In this document: positions 59,530 through 64,000 of the stretch, piece by piece | Layout: the number at the start of each line of letters is the position of its first letter | Position numbering within the stretch: the first letter of the stretch is position 1 | Source of the DNA: Hemibagrus wyckioides | Lineage: Eukaryota; Chordata; Actinopteri; Siluriformes; Bagridae | Direction: 5' to 3' | Length of the DNA: 64,000 bases | Assembly (NCBI RefSeq): GCF_019097595.1 | Contig: NC_080717.1 | Span: forward strand, 7,466,001 to 7,530,000 | The notes under the pieces: model-generated | Told to the model about the DNA's origin: nothing | What the model saw: only the letters and a program-made list of their open reading frames with translations | Databases searched by the model: none | Position numbers and translations under genes: made by a program

Positions 59530-59880
59530 AAAATTCCAGAGCCTCCCAATGCCTCTAAGACCAAATTTATGAAACAGTATTGCTTATGTTTTGGAAAAGA
59601 ATATGGATCATCTATGCCCCTGTCTAGAGATTAGTCAAAGAAAGAGGCCACAAGCAATGTTCAGCACAGTGTTACCACCACCATGCTTTACTTATAGGGT
59701 AGGGTTAACAGAATGCTGAGCAGTGTTAGATTTTTCATTTGCCGCAAGGCCAAAATGTTTTGGTCACATCAGACTACAGAATCACTTTTTCTTTATAATC
59801 ATGCAAGTATATCTAAATGCAAATATATGTTTGAAATGGCAGAACCCTTTCTATTAAAGAGACCATGAACAATGTGCTGT
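59530..59880 (-). pseudogene. Decayed Tc1-like transposase fragment
   Basis: Read on the minus strand, the core around 59640-59800 resembles the middle of a Tc1 transposase gene. The plus-strand wording CACCACCATGCTTTACTTAT, AATGCTGAGCAGTGTTAGAT and GGTCACATCAGACTACAGAA parallels recalled antisense text of teleost Tc1 elements. Many indels and stops; no terminal repeats found. Distinct from the 44.5-kb family. Confidence 0.55.
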
Positions 59881-59921
59881 AACTCTTCTCAATCACTGTG
59901 TACTATTTCCAAAGTGTGCGT

Positions 59922-59960
59922 ACACACACACACTGACACACAGACAGACAGACACACACA
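59922..59960. repeat. CA/CAGA-rich low-complexity tract
   Basis: ACACACACACACTGACACAC then AGACAGACAGACACACACA. Confidence 0.85.
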
Positions 59961-60129
59961 GCTTTTATACTTAGCATTATGCTCTGTTAGATGCATGTGG
60001 TGGGAGTCTGCAGGGGGGACATTAGAAGATACGCTGACATTATCAAAGGTCATGTCAAATCAATAAGTATGCTGACAAAGTTCAAATTGCTCCCTGGAAC
60101 TTCAGCAGGACACAGTGTTCTTCCAGATG

Positions 60130-60147
60130 GTGTGTGTGTGTGTGTGT

Positions 60148-60181
<34 letters not shown>
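60130..60181. repeat. (GT)n microsatellite
   Basis: GT units with CT and TT interruptions. Confidence 0.94.
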
Positions 60182-60183
<2 letters not shown>

Positions 60184-61311
60184 ATCACCTCACTTTCCCA
60201 ATAGAGCAACAATCATCATATCTGGCAGCTGACTTCTTAAAATGCACATTATTAACCAGTGTCTGTCAGAAATATCTGTACAGTACAACTCATTTGGGAT
60301 TATATTTAGCATTGCTGCATCATAAGTGACATATTTTCAGGGACATTTATTTTCAGATAAGAGAGATAACATTGTATGGGTTAGAAAACTGTTGCTAAAT
60401 TTTAAAACTAAACCTTGCACACACAAAAAACGTGTATGTTATGGAAAAAATAATCAGCAATGGGGTGGTCTGATGCAAACTGATGTGAAGTGGAGATACT
60501 GCTCCACCTCTGAAATTGATTATTTCATATCCTATATTCATAATATTCATGTATCGCACATTTAATTTAAGTCTTCATACCAAATTCTGCACCACAGACC
60601 ATGAAGAATGTATAAATAACCTATATGATATTAATCAATGAGTGATTAACCCTTGATCGGTGTTTCAGAGAGCAGCTCGAGTGCATTTTTGTAGGTTTTA
60701 TGTCCTATCACATCATATCATGTTCTATTTTACATGAAACATAACAGCTAATGATTTTAAATATATGTTGTAGAAAATGACAAGAACATTCTGAAGCTGT
60801 GGAGTGACAAATACAGACCCTTGAACCATGAACTTTTCTGCATTCGTTCTGTTTTTTAACTCTAACTCTCAAAATATAGATGGAAAACTTTTTAATTTAA
60901 AGGAAGACACTTTCATAAAAATCGACATAGAAAACAACAACCCAATGTCAAACACCAACAGGAAGGATACTGCAGAACATGTCTGAAAGAGTTCTAATGA
61001 GAGACAGTGCAGGTTTGTTGGATTTTTGATAAATTAGGGTGCATGTGCTTACAGGATTTGGCACATTGCCAGTTGACTCTAGATTTACATGAAACCTGAG
61101 AGATCCAAATATAATTACAGAACACTAACAAGCTCACATATCCTGCTCCATAACTAAGCAATAATTTTGATATATTTTTTTTACGTGGATTCATCATTAT
61201 GCTCAACTTTTTCTAATACAGTAAATCATGTTTCATCTCGTTAGCATTTTAACTAAGGGTGGCTTGATGCATGCACTTCCACAGATGTAATATATCTAAA
61301 AAATGCAGTCA
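60182..61311. other. Unique sequence, no gene
   Basis: AT-rich, chance frames only. Confidence 0.45.
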
Positions 61312-61319
61312 TAAAAAAA

Positions 61320-61358
<39 letters not shown>
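61312..61358. repeat. (AAT)n microsatellite
   Basis: An A tract followed by 11 AAT units, 70 bp before the 51-bp palindrome. Confidence 0.94.
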
Positions 61359-61428
61359 TCGTCAGCATATGCTGAACTGTGTCACTCCGCGTATACAAAC
61401 CATAACAGTTTGCCTTGACCTCAACCCC

Positions 61429-61479
61429 ATTCTCTAATTCATAAAAATATAATCATTATATTTTTATTAATTAGAGAAT
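61429..61479. repeat. 51-bp near-perfect palindrome
   Basis: Arms of 25 bp (61429-61453 and 61455-61479) start ATTCTCTAATTCATAAAAAT and pair with one mismatch around a single central C. It is AT-rich with almost no loop, a cruciform-prone site. Confidence 0.93.
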
Positions 61480-63213
61480 ATTACAACATAATTTTAACAT
61501 CATCCTCTGTTTGGGTAACCTTACACAGAATCTTACTGGTTGAAGATATCTCCTGCAACTCCTACCCCAAGTTTTTGGTGCATATCAGAGAGCAGAAATG
61601 GGTTTGTTATCACCATTTACATTGAAGATATAATCATTTGTGGTATTAGGATTAGGTAAATTATCTATGAGTATATACTGCCCCTAGTAATGTAAGAATA
61701 GGGTAAGTAAAACAGAAATACTTATAAAAACCTACAAATTCCTAAAGCCTTGAATATATATTTTTATATGAGTCAATTAGTGCCAACATGGAGTGTGAAG
61801 AAATTCAGTGGTGAACATGGACACCCCAAAACAGGCTGAATTTATTTATTTATGTTTAGTGTCTGGTAAAAAATAAAAGTTAATGTAGAATGTCTGCAAA
61901 ACAAGTTTCATTTATAATTTGTTATAAGAGCTATAAACAGCCATTACCCTCACCAGTCTCTTTTTTTTTGTCTCACTTGAAGCTAATAAGCCAAAATCAC
62001 CAAAAATACAAAGTTGTCTTTCCATGACTACAGAAATGTTAACATATAAGAACAAATTCAAGCAAATTCAATAATATAGACATGTATTTTGCCTTGCAAA
62101 CAGCACTATTATAAAACCTGCTCTTAAAGAAAATGAATCAGTAAATTCTGACCAATATGATTTGAGAAGCCATGAGCACTTTATATGTATAAATAAAACA
62201 CAGTCAGTGTTTTTTTTTAGTCATGCTTTTACCGCATGTGTCCTTTTCAATGAAGACAATCACATAATTCATCTGATAAGAATTCTGTGAAGGTGGATAT
62301 AAACGCTGATTAAGGAATAATTTCTGGTAATGTAGTAATGTTTAATAGTTGTATTGTGGTAAACTACAGATAAAAAAGATTAGGCAAATACTATAATCCA
62401 ACCCGCCTACTTTCAAAACATTTTCGTCAGCATCTTTATTACAAAGAAGACACCATTCAGCTGTATTATTCAGACGGAATCTGGCAAACTTTAGGAGAAT
62501 GGTAAAGTCAGCTTCTTTGACTGAAGTATGCTTGTATGAACACTGTTTAGAATTTCTGATGTCTGTAACCTTGATCCTCTCTGAGCGAGCAATATGTCAC
62601 AAGGGCTTTATGACAAACCAAATTTGATTATCCTGTAGAAATATGAACGTGCTATGGTGCATACATAATAACAGCCTTCCTGTAAAGCACTGGGCTATAA
62701 GAGTTGTTATCTTCTAAATGGGGGTTAAGTAACGCTTCAGAAGATCAATCAGAAGCTGGCCATATCTTATGAAATGAGAGGTGATTTTAAATAAGTAGGC
62801 TACACTCAGTGGAAGTCAGGGCTGTTCTTTTAATAATGAATGTCATGACATAGGAACAAACGGAGAGATTGATTGACGTCGATCACAGAGGATATGGAAT
62901 TCCGAAAACACAGACAGACCATGCAGTTTTCCTAAAGTACTCAGTATGATGGTGTGGTTACTTACACAATTAAGACAGCATATGACAGTTAAATTCATGC
63001 TGTCTAAAATAATACCAAAGAGATCATATGGGAAATGGCTGGCAGGAATTTGATGAGATCCTGCCAGGCTTGAGCAAAGGGACTTTGCTTCAAGCTCTGC
63101 ATCATGTCAGGTCATAAACAAGATAGACAGCTCCATGGAGAAAGAGATCTCAAATTTTTAAAGGTTGCATCTGACTGCTTAGAAAGTAAGAGCCTGGAAA
63201 TCTGGCATACAAT
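61480..63213. other. Unique AT-rich sequence, no gene
   Basis: No recognised repeat or frame. Confidence 0.45.
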
Positions 63214-63620
63214 ATACGGCTAAAAGTATGTGGACTCTTGACCAGTGATCTCCATGAACCTCTCATTGAAGATATAGTACCTCCATTGCTGTTATTATAA
63301 CCATCTCTCTTCTGGATTTTGGAGATTTGCTCATTCAAACACAAGAATATTAGAGAGGTCAGGCTATGAAGCTTGCAGTTCATCCCAAGTTGTTCAGTGG
63401 GGTTGAGATCAAGGTTGTTTCTACTTGGCAAACCATTTCTTGATGGAGCTTGCTTGATTGTCATGCTGGAACAGGTTTGGGCCTGTTAGTCCCAGTGAAG
63501 GGAAATCTTAATGTTACAGCAAACAAGTACATTTTAGAAAATTGTGTCGTACCCAACTTTGGGGCAACAGTGGGTAGGACACTACTGGGTGTAACGGTCA
63601 TGTGGCCACATAATTTTGTA
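63214..63620. mobile_element. Non-autonomous Tc1-derived element (~400 bp)
   Basis: The ends are imperfect inverted copies: GGCTAAAAGTATGTGGACTC at the left, and the reverse complement of GGTCATGTGGCCACATAATT at the right. The left half (63390-63415, GGGGTTGAGATCAAGG) reads antisense to Tc1 transposase. The right half (63473-63560, GGGCCTGTTAGTCCCAGTGA, then CCAACTTTGGGGCAACAG) reads sense. It therefore contains two oppositely oriented pieces of one gene, a rearranged derivative that depends on a transposase in trans. No usable coding frame remains. Confidence 0.7.
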
Positions 63621-64000
63621 TGTAACATGATTATTTAAAGTGTATTTCTCATGGCCATAGATGTCAAATGAATTACACCTGAATTGTGAATTGCCAGTAA
63701 AATGCTTGAAAAAAAAATCAATACCTTTTACTTATTAAGGAATGTATTGCTTACTCAACTCTTCCATCAAACCACAGGAACTTTTTTCTTTACTGTACAT
63801 CACACTGAATTAAGCACATCATTGTATAGCATTATTTCATTAATTCAAAAACTCAAAATAGCAAATTAATAGCTTACTGAAATAGTCTAAAATATATAGT
63901 TTTATTTTATAAGCATAAAAATTGTCCACATTTTTCTATCCTCTGAGTTCTTTTTAAGCTCTATAGGAAAGGGTTTGGGTTTAAAGACAATGGTCAAGAC
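63621..64000. other. Unique AT-rich sequence to window end
   Basis: Nothing recognised. Confidence 0.45.

Overview
This window is eukaryotic and reads as nuclear DNA of a teleost fish, most likely a catfish (Siluriformes). The grounds are an AT-rich, intron/intergenic-like background, very many microsatellites, several Tc1/mariner transposons, tRNA-derived SINEs with an L2-type tail, LINE 3' tails, and other short interspersed repeats whose wording I recall from teleost and catfish sequence. The species call rests on memory of repeat families, not on a search. There are no operons, no bacterial or viral genes, no CRISPR array and no rRNA or tRNA gene that I can recognise.

No host protein-coding gene could be identified. 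The only convincing coding sequence is the transposase of an apparently intact Tc1-like element at 44524-45756: 338 codons, DD34E catalytic triad, perfect 29-bp terminal inverted repeats and a TA target duplication. Decayed or internally deleted relatives lie at 3878-4441, 24639-24992, 26290-26395, 59530-59880 and 63214-63620. Nearly all other open frames are shadows of repeats: tetranucleotide arrays open in three frames, minisatellites with a period divisible by three, or antisense reads of transposons.

Layout: 0-9 kb, TATC array, interspersed repeats, a Tc1 relic, two SINEs and a GC-rich patch at 8.0-8.3 kb; 9.9-10.6 kb, a complex AAC/AACT array; 14.25-14.58 kb, a clean 30-bp minisatellite with a decayed sister array at 18.70-19.04 kb; 22.4-22.9 kb, AAC/AAT and GATA arrays; 24.1-25.3 kb, a fold-back element with arms of about 155 bp and other insertions inside it; 26-28 kb, a Tc1 end and SINEs; 31.6-32.6 kb, a decayed AT-rich tandem array starting at a perfect palindrome; 34.05-34.96 kb, a large hierarchical AAAC/CAGA array; 35.8-36.3 kb, a three-layer nested insertion with target duplications; 36.8-38.1 kb, a 648-bp direct duplication with one visible difference; 44.5-45.8 kb, the intact Tc1; 51-57 kb, more SINEs and repeats; 63.2-63.6 kb, another short Tc1 derivative.

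Between these lie unique, compositionally normal stretches, some of which look like conserved non-coding elements (homeodomain-like ATTA/TAAT sites, octamers, locally higher complexity). That is an inference from appearance only. I found no clearly new functional system. The observations most worth following are the fold-back element, the paired minisatellites, the nested insertion, the near-identical duplication and the possibly active Tc1 with its deletion derivatives.
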